A stretch of 64,000 bases of DNA from Pezicula radicicola (lineage: Eukaryota; Ascomycota; Leotiomycetes; Helotiales; Dermateaceae): positions 809,120-873,119 of the forward strand of contig PDUO01000024.1 in NCBI GenBank assembly GCA_003008705.1. The letters are read 5' to 3'. A program made the position numbers and the translations under genes. Shown here piece by piece: positions 12,822 to 24,034 of the stretch (position 1 is the stretch's first letter; each line of letters starts with the position of its first letter). Below the pieces are notes generated by a model. The model was not told the DNA's origin. It worked only from the letters and a program-made list of their open reading frames with translations, and did not search any database.

Positions 12822-13302
12822 GATTTATGAAGTAGTTTGCCAATTGAGGCTTACGAGATACCTAAAAGTTCTAACTTTTTTATTTTGAAGGGTTTTTTTA
12901 AAAAGGAGGGGGAGCTGAAGGAGGGGGGTTTCAAGGGGGGTTTAAAGTTTCCAACGCGCGGACATTTCCCAGCATCCCGTTCATCCCACAAGACTTTTCT
13001 TCAGGCCATTCACGAATCGGAAGGATTCCTATAATGACGTCGCTCATGACATGTTTGCGGTGGGGGAACAACGACGTCCGAAAGGTCCTTGACAATGTTG
13101 CCGAATCGTATTGCATCTCGGCCGGCGGACAGTCCTAAGAAGAATTCTTGTACATGCGGCCGTGAATATACAGTTACGGTGTATTCCGAGTTGCGAGTTG
13201 TACCAGACTGTCGGGAAGAGACTAATTCCTAAATAGGAAGGAACATCGATGAAACAATCCAACTAATTGCTAGCATGTCCACCTGTCAAAAAATTCTTAT
13301 AG
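12822..13302. other. Spacer upstream of the methyltransferase
   Basis: Contains the presumed methyltransferase promoter, with a poly-purine stretch at 12895-12945 (AAAAAGGAGGGGG and GGAGGGGGG runs). No gene is supported. ATGTCCACCT at 13275-13284 is the exact reverse complement of the MITE left-end bases 13301-13310. Confidence 0.45.
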
Positions 13303-13523
13303 GTGGACATAAGTCTATCGCCTGCCCCTATTTTATACTAAAACACTCCTAGTATATCTACTTATATAACTTCAACTTAGGCTATAATATATCTAAAAAT
13401 TTAACTAGTAGGTATTTTTAGTATTTAAAGTAGAAATTATCTCTTTTTTACTATAAACTTTTAAAGTATTAGGTATAAGTTTTAGTGTAAAATAGGGGTA
13501 GGCGACAGACTTATGTCTACCCA
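13303..13523. mobile_element. MITE with ~42-bp terminal inverted repeats
   Basis: The left end (13303-13344) and right end (~13480-13523) are inverted copies that differ at a handful of positions, all A/G or C/T. Both contain ACATAAGTCT, TCGCCT, CCCCTATTTTA and ACTAAAAC in mirrored order. The ~130-bp core is A/T-rich with no coding capacity. The right terminus reads ...CTACCCACTG followed by TA, resembling the CCCACTG-TA end of the Tc1/mariner element at 22.25-23.60 kb. This suggests a Tc1/mariner-type MITE whose left CAGT end is lost or altered. Family assignment is inference. Confidence 0.7.
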
Positions 13524-13667
13524 CTGTAGTTGAGCATCAGATGAGTCTAAATAGGCCGCATGTTCGGGAATAACTAAGCTTAACCTACACAATGCTGTCA
13601 ATAACCAGCCCTGTAGCAGCCCTTTCAGAACACAAACAAAGTTGGGACTTGGGCTCAACAAATAATT

Positions 13668-15582
13668 GTGGTTAAAATCGAATCATACCTAACAACTTAC
13701 GGCAATAACATCACACGTGACCAGTCGCTCCCTTGCTTACCCTTATCTCACCTCATGCTCAGTCATCCTCAGCCGCCCTTCCCACTTGGTATTCGCCTGC
13801 AAGCATCTACCGCAACAGAGCTGCAGTACATCAAACAGTCTACTTCAAAAACACCCGAAAGAAAACGTCCAAAATACGCAGAGCAGCTTCGGAGAGTGGT
13901 AGTTGAACCCCAAAGTTTCAGTGTCGCGCTGTCCTTCCAATGGAGATCACGCGATGGAGTATGGGTTATTTTCAGAAGACCAAATTTTGATTTAAAGATT
14001 TTCTGTCACCTAACACTTTACATCGTCTCGAACCTTCCGCCCTCGATTCAAGGGCAGATTACGGACTCTGAGGTCAGGACACAAGCGAATTGTGACCAGT
14101 GTCGCCCGCATTATGACAAGTATCTGTCAACAGCTCTTGAGCCAACATCCGATGAATGCATTTTCATTGTTGAAAAGTGGATCAATCACTACGTCAACAA
14201 CCATCTAGCTTGTCAACGAGATATGTTACCCCAACTACCTTCCCGGACACTGGATATATCGGATAGCAAAGTGACATACCTAAGAGAAAGCGATGGAGTA
14301 AGTGCGCGGTATGTCGCTCTCAGCTACGTCTGGGGTACTGACCCAGCTCATCAGCCTTCAGTGACGACGTTGCAAAATATTAAATCCAGAAAGAAAAGGA
14401 ATAAGATTCTCGGACCTACCCCAGACTTTTCAGGGTGCAGTGTGGGCCACGAAATGACTCGGAATTAACTATATTTGGACAGACGCGTATATATAATCTA
14501 GAAAGGGAATGCTCCAGCAGATCTGTATGCTCATTATACAGATTGGGCGAGAGAATCCGTGAAAATGAAGTCGTACTATGGGAATGCTTTCATGACCATC
14601 TCTCCGCTGCACATCAGGGACTGCCACGACACTTTTTTGTCCAAAAGACGACCCGAAATGACTGCTACCTTAGAAAATGTCAGTTAAAACTCGGTTCAAG
14701 ACGCACGCCGTGAGGGAGACGCTTCAGCGCTCGAAATTAAACACTCGAGCTTGGATATTTCAGGAAAGGCTGCTGTCGAAGAGCGTACTGCACTTCGCAA
14801 AGGAGAGACTGTTTTGGGAATGTCAGAGTTGTTGCTTTGCCGAGGGTAGTCTCCCTAATGAGGGAGGAGATTTTCGAGAACAAACCTTCGGTGAAAGTGG
14901 AAGTCTGAACGTCCTTAAACCTGAGCTAGCAAATGTAAGTCTACATAGTGCTCAACCTTTATAGAGAGACATTATCGTACTTTTCGCCCAACGAGAGCTC
15001 AAGCTTGACTCGGATAAGCTGCCGGCCTTATCTAGAGTTGCCGACTGGGTTCGACAAAAATCGAATTTAACCTACGTTGCTGGTCTATGGAAGGAAGATC
15101 CAAATAGCCTCTTATGGGCCTCCTATAATTTTTTCCAGGATGGGGTCTCCTTCTCGAAACCGAAACACTATCTGGCTCCTAGCTGGTCATGGGCAAGTGT
15201 GCTAGGAGGTATATCGTTCTTACAGAAATCCGTTGGCCAACACACCAGCAAGCTAACAATAGACAATGTCAATATAATTACTCTCTCAGGAGCGTCTTTA
15301 TGTCAAGTACTGCCAGGAAGTAGCATCACTGTAACTGGTCGCACTAAAGCAGTCAAGGTTAAATCGATAAGGAACATTGATATACAAGAGGAGTTACAAC
15401 GGACAGGTGGCGTCTCGACTCCCACTTTTAAACCAGATGTGATAGTAACAGATATTGCAACCGGTCGAGAAAGGAGCCATGGGAGGTTAGATTATCACTT
15501 TGAAAATAATGATTGGAACATATCCTGCCGTGTTCTCTTGGCAGAGAAGGAATTTTATTCCCATTTCCTACTTGTCCACTAA
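13668..15582 (+). pseudogene. Decayed HET-domain (heterokaryon incompatibility) gene
   Basis: HET-domain landmarks occur in order but in shifting frames. In the first frame is ARYVALSYVWG (around 14310-14335), the HET start motif. From 14419, one base off, PQTFQGAVWATK-stop-LGINYIWTDA appears, where CGA-to-TGA would explain the stop. Back in the first frame is DWARESVKMKSYYGNAFMTIS (14541 on). In the other frame from 14677 is LNTRAWIFQERLLSKSVLHFAKERLFWEC, then one in-frame TAG at 14962-14964 (TGG would fit), then LALPxWSW-type APSWSWASV. The frame ends at 15582. HET proteins trigger cell death after fusion of unlike hyphae. With two or more frameshifts and several nonsense codons this copy is almost surely dead. 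A start near 13668 is only the open-frame limit. Confidence 0.8.
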
Positions 15583-15958
15583 GTTCCTCCCTTATTCGAT
15601 AGGGGGGATGCAGAATGTACTAAATGGATCAGAACCAGAACCCTTTGTAATTCCTGTGGAAAATCTGTGACCGAAGGGTAGAAGGGAATCATAGTTCGGT
15701 CATAGGCAAGGTCAGAAGAAGAAGAAGGTAATAGTTCGCTATTAGGCGAAACTTCTATCAAGACGGTATCGGCTGGAATATCGTCGACGTACTCTACAAG
15801 GGCCCTAAAATGGAATTTTCGTCTTCCTCCTCTGCTGTGGATACAGTGATGGTATGCCGCTGGTCCCAGTCAAAGACAACCCAGATCGTTCCATTGGGGT
15901 AAGTCTGACCACCCGCAGAGAATCGTTGGTCTGGGCGACAATCATCATAGTAACCCAT
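15579..15958 (-). pseudogene. Small unknown protein with one frame break
   Basis: Starting at ATG 15958 the frame reads MGYYDDCRPDQRFSAGGQ, then TIWVVFDWDQRHTITVSTAEEEDEN, ending at a TAG near 15794. One base over, coding-like sequence resumes at once as LVEYVDDIPADTVLIEVSPNSE and runs to the stop at 15579, overlapping the HET relic's stop by a few bases. Joined, this is ~125 aa. No intron fits the break, so a single-base indel is likely. I recognise no family. A longer start at 16030 adds a hydrophobic, Ser-rich stretch that could be leader or upstream sequence. Confidence 0.4.
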
Positions 15959-16810
15959 GGTTTTGGTCGAAAGAGAAAAAACTGACAAGAACGAAGAAGG
16001 CACAGAGGAGGTTTCTAATAAAGAAAGCAATGAATAATGGCGTGACTGGAGCCTGATTAAAGAACCATACGAGTATCTCCGATCTCAGTAAAAGCCGTGG
16101 AAATAGATGTAGCTCCTCTGGCGAGGCCTATGGGTTTAACAATTGCCATATAAGTAGCTCTTTTAAATCGGTTATTTAACACCTTGTGACACAAGTCACC
16201 CAAATAGGCGCTGGGCAAACTATAGTTTACAATTGGCAAGGTGAATTTAGTCATTAGCGCCAACAGAGCTTGTAAAAGTCTATAGGACAGCCCACCACCT
16301 AAAGTAGGTCAATGGTAATGATAATAGTGGCTCTGCTTACTGTTCCAAGTTAACACAGCTTTATGTCAAGTTAGGATTCAGATCCAACAATCAGCTGTTT
16401 GACCTAAATGTAAAAGGCTTTTAGTCCTCGCTTACACTTCGATAAATATACAGCTTCTGTACACGGCACTAGTTGTGTTTGGCTCTAATAAGCCTAGATA
16501 GCTTTATTACCTTAATCAAATACTACGCCAAGTAAAGGTCATGTAGTGTTAACCACAGTTGGCCCTTGAATTGTAAGACTTCTTTTATCGCTTCTCAGTG
16601 AAATCTTCGAGCTCCAACTTCATCCTTCTCGCCCTTGTATCCAAAGGAAATGGCCAACAAGAAATGAATGACGGTGCGACTTCAGCCAAAAAAAAGCATT
16701 TCTTCCAGGAGCAGGAAAAGAACCAAGAATGCTCAAGCGTCGTCAAAATCAATCCCAACGTGTAAAATAAAGACACACTTCCACGCTATAACCATCTCCG
16801 CAAAACAAGC
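15959..16810. other. Spacer between two small unknown minus-strand genes
   Basis: No supported gene. A 68-aa minus frame (16057-16263) and a 63-aa one (16585-16776) lack recognisable features. The phrase CAAGTTAGGATTCAGAT near 16366 recurs near 21757, hinting at a dispersed intergenic repeat. Confidence 0.4.
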
Positions 16811-17452
16811 TCAGCAGATAGTATAGTATGAATCCCATTGAAAATCAGGGAGAATGCACGCATTCTCATTCGTTGCATTGTAGAACTGTTGCGCTTCCTC
16901 ATCCTCACAATCATCAGCAGTAGCAAACAAGTACAGCTCGCAAGTACCCATATTAGAGATCTCGAAGGATTTGTGGTTGGCTGGTGTATCAGTGCAGCCG
17001 GAATCGCCTGTACCACTCGGACTACCACTTGCAGGGCTCTCACATTCGCTATCCGGGTACACGATAAATTCCATCCTTTAACCAGTGGTAGAGCCAGCAG
17101 AAGCAGGCTCAATGGAGCCATCGTCTTCGTCTTCGGGAACATCTTGTTCTGTGGAAAGTGTCTCGGTATCGGGGTCTTGTGTGGCAACAGTTGGACGTCT
17201 TGGACGAACTATGATATTTTCGTCTTCGTAATCTGGACTTTCTGTTCCTCGAGTTGCTTTGTGAAAGGCAATGATGGACCTTCTAAAGGTATCTGGATCG
17301 ATCTTCTTAGGGATTTCGTACCAGAGGTCTTTCTTCCATTGCGTGTTGTTTAGAAGATAACGAACTCGAAACGGGACGTCTGCGTCGTAGTCCTGTCTAT
17401 ATTGCTTGAAGAGAATATCTCGCCAAGTCGTGTTGAGATTTCGGCTTGTCAT
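16811..17452 (-). CDS. Unknown protein in two in-frame parts split by a TAA
   Basis: ATG at 17452 opens 124 codons (MTSRNLNTTWRDILFKQYRQ..., later Pro/Thr/acid-rich DPDTETLSTEQDVPEDEDDG). This ends in TAA at 17078-17080, and the same frame then continues 87 codons to 16811 with an acidic, Cys-containing tail (SGCTDTPANHKS, MGTCELYLFATADDC, NACILPDFQW). Either a nonsense mutation (CAA-to-TAA fits) split one ~213-aa protein, or an intron I could not place removes the stop. In the region of the break another frame encodes MAPLSLLLLALPLVKG, which looks like a signal peptide. I do not recognise either part. Confidence 0.35.
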
Positions 17453-18942
17453 GGTTACGAATGAGTCTTGAGAGGAGATCTTAAGTATTTGAAGATTTCT
17501 TGGGTGTCAGAGGCGCAGAGCTTCGTGGCGGTTACTGTTTAAGTTGGAATTAGGAAGAGTATTGGATCATTCGTATAGAATCGACACCGTTGATGCGGGA
17601 TGTGTGCGAAAATTTCATCACCCCCTTCTGCTTTTATCTTTTTGTTGTAACCACACCTTTTCAAAAGTTGTTGATTTTCATTTCTTGCAGTGTCAGCTTC
17701 TCTAATCAGGATACACCGAAAACCAATCTCGTTGAAATATGGCAAGGTGAGATTAGTCTTTAGAAGCCTCTTCTTACTGCTGCGAGATCCTTATGGTAGA
17801 GTTTGGCACTATCGTTGCCAATATGGTCAAGATCGTCGTGTTTGTGCCGCAACAATATCACAACACTTCAGCTCTACGCCGCTAAGCTACTTTTCCCGTT
17901 GCGTAAGTGTAAGATGGTTACCTCGATTGCGTAAATAAATGTCGTTAGTGAAAAGGCAGTATTGCGGCGTCGAGCTGACAAGCTGAGAAGGTGTTGTAAA
18001 TTGAATGTGTTTAACCTAAAGCCAAACAGCTTCTTCGTGCTTCGCAAAATATATGGCACGTCATTAGTCGCCGCTTTACTCTCCCTCGCCTAACCTCATC
18101 CACCACCCATGAGCAACCTCTACTACCTTACCGCTACTCACCTAGCTTTATTAGATCGAAGCCCCTATAAACCCTCTGTATACTTTTAAAGCCAGCATAT
18201 CCGAGTTGCTCTATTCAAAATGTCGGCTTCTAGCAGGCAGAAAATAAAGGAGCCAGAACAAATTCCTGTAACTAGAATAAATTCCCATTAACAAACCTGC
18301 AAGTTTGATACTCTATTTAATTTATAATTAACTATCAACGCTACACCCGGAAGTAAGACTTGAATTATACCTTATGATATTTCCCTTATTTAGTTCTATT
18401 ATGACTGTCTATCTTTGAAAATTTCTTTCTTATAGTTATATTCTTAGTGTTAAACAATAAGTTGTGTTCAGGAACGGTCATGTAATATCTTCGTAGGTTC
18501 GTTCCACACAGATTGCAGAATACAACCACTTATTGCCCACTCTATTGCTATCTATGGCAATTAAACACTCAGTTAATTATTCATATTCTCTTTGAGCTTT
18601 ACCTTTCGAGAAGATCCTTTCTATTTATAGTATTATACAGTATTATACATTAGTGCTATAAATAATCTCTCTCCTTTACAGCATTAAGATACAATATATA
18701 TGTATCTTTCTTTAATTTTCATGATACCAACCTGCTAGTTACTGTAACTAATTAGAAAATGCCCTAATAACTAGCACAAGTAAAATTTAGATTATTAAAA
18801 CCACTTAGATCTATTCAACTCCTTCCTATTCTGTAGTTGAGATCACAGCACCATAGTGAAACAGCGGCCAGAACGTCTAAACTTGAGAATCCACTCATTT
18901 AAATCTTACCCCGCTTGATACAAAAAGTATTTTTCAAGGTCC
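17453..18942. other. Gene-free spacer
   Basis: About 1.5 kb, with A/T content rising from 18,200 onward. No frame has family features, and no terminal repeats were seen. Confidence 0.45.
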
Positions 18943-21294
18943 TTATACAGAACTCGTTGGCTGGCTAGATCTACGTTTAATAATTGTCAGAACCCAATAT
19001 AAGAATAAAGACCAGTTAGATCCTCTCTTAGGTGATTTGGGTTGAACTGTTTGGAAGTGCTCTGCTTCCTCTCGCCATTTTTGGGATTTGTCGTTGCTCA
19101 TCTTACGAAGAATGTTAAGTTTCCAACTGGAATACTTTTCGCCCAGTCGGTAGGTGAGGACTCGAAGATTAAAGACAAGGAAATAGGTAGAGACAGCTAC
19201 CAACACTATCGTTGGGGCGAGTGCCTTCTTGCTGAACACATCCGCTACGCTCCATAGTGACTAATTACAATCAACATGACTGGATGTATTACGGCATATA
19301 GCGCAAGAACTCACTGTGACGAATGCTAATGGCAAGAAGAAGACGCTGATGTACGTCAAGAGCTCAACGTTCTGGCCCAGACTAGTCCCTGCTTTCGCTT
19401 CTGTAATACTTGCCAAAGAGAATAACTGATAAGTCTTGTTAGCTATGATTCCCCAATTTATTGATATTCTTACCCCATCACGTAATGTTAATACTCTTCT
19501 TTCTTGCTCTTTGAACTCAGCACGTATTTCGTTGAGCTTGCCAGCTATCTCATTGCATCTTTGAATCTTATATTCGAAATCTGCTTTTTCATCCTTGGTC
19601 CATGGGTTTGGAACAGAATTGACTTCGTTCTCGATAAGTGGCTTAACAAATTGCTCTTGATATTTCTCCCAGCCCTTAACGTTTCGTTCCAGGACACGTT
19701 CGACTTCGTATATGGTGCTGATAATCCAAGAAATTATCCGTGCATTTGAGTACAGGTCACCGTCAATAAGTAAGCCGTTGTGCTTTTCAGGATCGAAGAT
19801 GTCAGAAAAGTTTTCTAAAAGAAAGGCAAGGTGATCCTTCACAGATTTGAAGCCATGCCAAACTCGTAGTAGGCCAATTATAGCAAGCCTAACCATCGTT
19901 ATTTGCATTTTGCTAATGGTGTCGTGGTATGACTGCTGTTCGTCAAAGAGGGAATTTGCTCCGGGCAAAGAGGCTAAGATGAGGATAGTCCAATAATCTT
20001 GAGCTTTTCCAATTTCTTCCATATTAGGATAGTCCTTTCTCAGAATCGTATCTCGGTGATCTTCTGCAACGGCATATATCTAATCGTGTTTAATTCTTAG
20101 TCCTTCCAAGGTCATTAAAACAGAAGAATAGGTATAGCACTTGCCGTAAATGCTCCTTGTCGCAACCATTGGCCTGGCTTGCCTCTATAAAGTCGCCCCA
20201 GTCTAAGCCCCTTTTTGGTAGACTCTGTGGTTCCTGCTGTAACTGATAAGTTCCTCCCATAATCTGTTTCTTCAATTTCATCGATTTCAAACCACGAGAC
20301 TTGGAAGCAGCAACCATTCTGATAGGTAACACTAGCTAGTCCAGACGTGCCAGCCAAATGCTCCTCAAGAAGCCAGTCAACTTCAGTGTTGAAGAACAGC
20401 GGAATTCGAGCCTTGTATTCTTTTGGGTCTTGTCTGGTATTACGATAGACTTCTCCTGAAGAGGTTTCAAAGTTGGGACTCCTAGCCACTCTAGATAATC
20501 CTTCGAACACCCTGGAATAATTTAGCTCAAGTCCACAAATTGTCATTTCTATTGCCTTACACGAGTCTCCGCCACGGAGCTTTCACAGAAGGAGGTCCAC
20601 AATAGAATGTCGACTTAACGTCGTCGGTTACAGCTACATGCCAAGAATCTGGCCAATGAACAGAAGGGAACTGGTCGCCGCTAGAGTCTACTTGCGGTCG
20701 TTTGTGGTATCCGCAGGGGCTTGTAGGCGAAGATATAGCATATAGAGCTGTGTGACCTTTTAGATCTGTGTCCAAGATCCAGAAGTCTCCCTTAACTTGC
20801 TGGATCTTCTGCACGAACTCTGACGCGGACTTGAGATAATCCTCGCTTTCATTCTCTATGCCAAGAATGATTCGATGATCAATTGGTACACATTTTAAAT
20901 TTCCCAGGCATTCAGGGTTAGAGTTTGAGCTTCGACCTAATCGGCTTCTTTCGGTCGAGAAGTTCAAGCTTACTGTTGTGGATAGCCACCAAGTCGCTCC
21001 TCTTGGTACATAGTCGATCGACACCTCTCTGCCATTTTCATGCCAAGTCCCGATCGGTGGTGCTTGGCCATAGACTACTCGGATCTCTTTGGAATCGGAC
21101 GATTCGAATTTGGTCTTGTCCATTAGCACGGATAGTCGAGTCTCATAAAATCTGCACCTCGAGTTCTGGAGTAAAATAGTGGCTACAGCGTTCTTAAACA
21201 GCACGGGGCTGTCGGACCTGATAGTCTTGTGTAGTATGTGTTGGCTTTGCATACGCCACATGTGGGCAGAGCTGAGAGAGCCTGAAAGCCACAA
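18943..21294 (-). pseudogene. CorA-like (2-TM-GxN-type) fungal membrane protein, frameshifted
   Basis: The reading order on the minus strand is a ~245-aa N-terminal soluble part (21294-20557), a middle part with LFFNTEVDWLLEEHLAGTSG and CCFQVSWFEIDEIEE, RGLDWGDFIEA, then an exon 20079-19315 rich in helices (VERVLERNVKGWEKY, KIQRCNEIAGKLNEIRAEF, RRVLTLRDGV). The C-terminal pair of membrane helices follows: LLTYISVFFLPLAFVT joined by a GTGAGT...TAG intron to SLWSVADVFSKKAL (exon 19260-18943). This layout fits fungal CorA-like proteins, often annotated as Mg2+ transporter-like. Between WFEIDEIEE and RGLDWGDF the frame slips at an AAAAAGGGG homopolymer (~20208-20218). An earlier break near 20590-20630 may be a 40-nt intron. 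The start is uncertain: 21294 is only a TTG-opened frame. Sequencing error at the homopolymer is possible. Confidence 0.65.
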
Positions 21295-21419
21295 AGCATT
21301 TCGGATCGCTTCACAGGCGCTTGATCGAAGTTTCTCATGGTTGCATCATGCAATACAAACCGTTTCCAAGAAGCTGAGAGCGAAAAGACCCTCGTCGAAA
21401 ATTCAAGGACACAACCCAA

Positions 21420-22249
21420 GGTTGTTTCCGCCCATGAAGAGTAAATTTATCGGACTGAAAATACAAACCCCCCTCCCTCACACAATGCACGCTTAGCAAC
21501 TATGTTTCAAATACTAGGCTCCCTTTATTTGGAAGAAGAAAAATGGGCTATTGAACCAACCCTTGAACTTTCTCTAACTTTAGCCCGCAAGAGCAGTTGT
21601 AACCGGGTAGTCGAAACAGGTCTCCTGCATCATTAGTCTAGGCTCTCCTCGCCATTGCCCACTCTCTCCATTTTCGCGTCACCCCTACTCACTTTAGCTC
21701 ACCTAATGTTGCTGATAAAGCAGCCCTGCTCACATTTATAAGCGAAAACAGATTTCTTTCAAGTTAGGATTCAGATTAAACAACTGGCTTTTGTATTGTT
21801 TATACCCCGAGACTAATAACCTAGTTCCTGTTCGAAACGAGAATAGGAGGGAATAAGGTAGGTATATAAATTTAACTATAGAGTCAGAATGTGGTTAGAA
21901 TAAGGTTGTAATCTTAGTGCCTTAGCCCTAATGAGGACAAGTAACCGATCGTATATGAAACCGTAGAACTACCTACCTAGGTATTCTACATTACAATTTA
22001 ATGTAAACCATTTTCACTTCCTAATTTAAAATCAGAATCAAGTGCGTTATACCGTTAATATTAATAATTGAATATAAACACCAGCTTTCCTGGCTTTGAA
22101 ATGCTAAATTTTATGTAATCTCGAACCTCTTAGAAAGACTTCAGAAATATCTCTAATCTCTCCTAAGAATTGTTGTTTTCGACTTTAAAAAATTTAACTC
22201 AAATTGGGCTTTATACCAAGCTAAAACAAATAGCGCTATTTTCCTCATA
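21420..22249. other. Spacer 5' of the mariner relic
   Basis: No gene supported. AT content climbs toward the transposon. CAAGTTAGGATTCAGAT near 21757 repeats the phrase seen near 16366. Confidence 0.4.
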
Positions 22250-23597
22250 CAGTCGGTAGTAACTTATAACCACGATTTTACTAAAATTATATATTTTCGA
22301 ATATATATCTTCTTAACTCTCTCTTTTTAATACTATAAAATACTAATACTATATCGTCTACTAGGCCTTATATCTAGGAATATTATAAGGAAGAAGTAAT
22401 TGGCTCTATATAGAAGAGGATAAATTACTAAGGTAACTTCTCGAGGTAATAGAAATATAGATATTACCTATACCTTCTAAGTAGTAGATTCAACTATTTA
22501 AGATACTATATACCTTAACCTATTATATAATAAAGGTTCCTCTCTACCTTAAAAGCCCTAAAAGAAATTATATAATAATCGAGATAAATAAGCTATCCTA
22601 AGGTATATATACCTTAAGCTAAAGTTGATATATAAATAGATTAAAGAGGCTATAGGTATTAAATATTTAACTATTACTATTAAGAAGATATTAAAGGAAT
22701 ATAGTATTATTAATTAGTATATAAAGAAGAGGCTAGAGTTAATAAAGGAATATATAAAGGAATACTATAACTAGTATAAAGCTTAAGAGGAATAGATATT
22801 TATAGACTAGAAGAATATTATATAGAGTAATAAATATTTAGTAAAGTATAGTTTAGATAAATTAATATAATAGATCTTTTAAATAGTAGCTTAGAAATAG
22901 AATAAAGAGATAATATTAATTTATCCTAAAAGTAGGGATATATTAGTTATAGTCTAGGGATATTTTTAAGGAACTATTAATAATATTAGTTAGAGTAAGC
23001 TATATATTTTAGACTATAATTTTAAGAGTAAGAAGTATAACTACTCTTTATACTCTTATATTAAAGTTCTTAAGGATTAAATACTAAAATACTTTTAACT
23101 AGGCCTTATATTTATATAGAATAGTACCTCTATCTATATATCTTATATAGTTTATAAATAGTTTATAGATATAGATATATCTATACTCCTATAACTAGTA
23201 GTCTCCTCTAATTTAAACCCTATTAAATATATCTAGTAGTATATAAAAAAGTAAGTTCTAGATATATACCCTAAGCTTTAAAATATAGGGAAATCTAAAG
23301 AAGTATTTATAGTATTAGAGTAAGCCTTAATTAATACTTAGAATAACCTCCCTAACGAGTTATTTATATCTCTATTAGAGAGTATACTAAGGAGGATAAA
23401 AGTATATATTAAGGTAGATAGATAGTATATAAAATACTAGGAAACTAGTACTTTTAGGAATAATAAATTCTATTATTTCTTATTATATATTAAAAGAATA
23501 AAGGTAATATAATTAGTGATTAATTTATAATAACTCTAGTAATATAGTGAATAGTAGGCTAAAATATGAAATCATAGTTATAAGTTGCGACCCACTG
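22250..23597 (+). mobile_element. RIP-decayed Tc1/mariner transposon with TIRs and TA duplication
   Basis: The left end CAGTCGGTAGTAACTTATAAC (22250 on) and the right end GTTATAAGTTGCGACCCACTG (to 23597) are imperfect inverted repeats over ~32 bp, flanked by TA on both sides (22248-22249, 23598-23599). Translating from 23105 in one frame gives stop-riddled but recognisable DDE transposase C-terminus: SSNLNPIKYI, VLDIYPKL, IGKSKEVFIVLE, NNLPNELFISLLESI and RRIKVYIK. Most stops sit where Gln or Trp codons are expected (CAA/CAG-to-TAA/TAG, TGG-to-TAG). CA and TG dinucleotides are nearly absent inside the element, the hallmark of RIP. The element cannot be autonomous. Confidence 0.88.
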
Positions 23598-24034
23598 TAG
23601 TAATCTAAGCCTAAATATTTGCGCTATAGATTAGTAAGAGATAAGGCATCTTATATTAATTGTAGGTAGTGTTAACGTAAAGCAGAGCTATTATATCGCT
23701 CGAAATTACTTTAACATTCGCTCCCATGTCTAAGAAGACCATAAAACAGGACAGTAGCTGCCAGAAGCTGGGGCGCAAATTATTGTATGAACACTTTTTA
23801 AATCTACATTCGCCGCCCTAGCTATTATATTAAATAAATATCTCGGCCTCATAGAAAGGTCATATATAGGTATATAAAGGCAATTAAATTATTCTCGTTA
23901 AGAGCCTCCATTTTCTTACTATATATCAAGATCTCTTCTCTTATAACTAGGTACAGCAGGCCTAGACATTACACATTGTTGAATACTAGAATTGAAACCT
24001 CAATATAGACGCTAGCAAGTATAATATCTATCTC
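23598..24034. other. Short spacer between mariner relic and NLR gene 3' end
   Basis: AT-rich, no coding features. Probably includes the NLR 3' UTR. Confidence 0.4.

Noticed and set aside
14935..14964. 30-nt intron bypassing the TAG in the HET gene
   Set aside because: Too short for splicing, and the other stops and frameshifts already show a pseudogene.
16838..17353. 171-aa plus-strand open frame
   Set aside because: Antisense to the better-supported minus-strand unknown gene; no family features.
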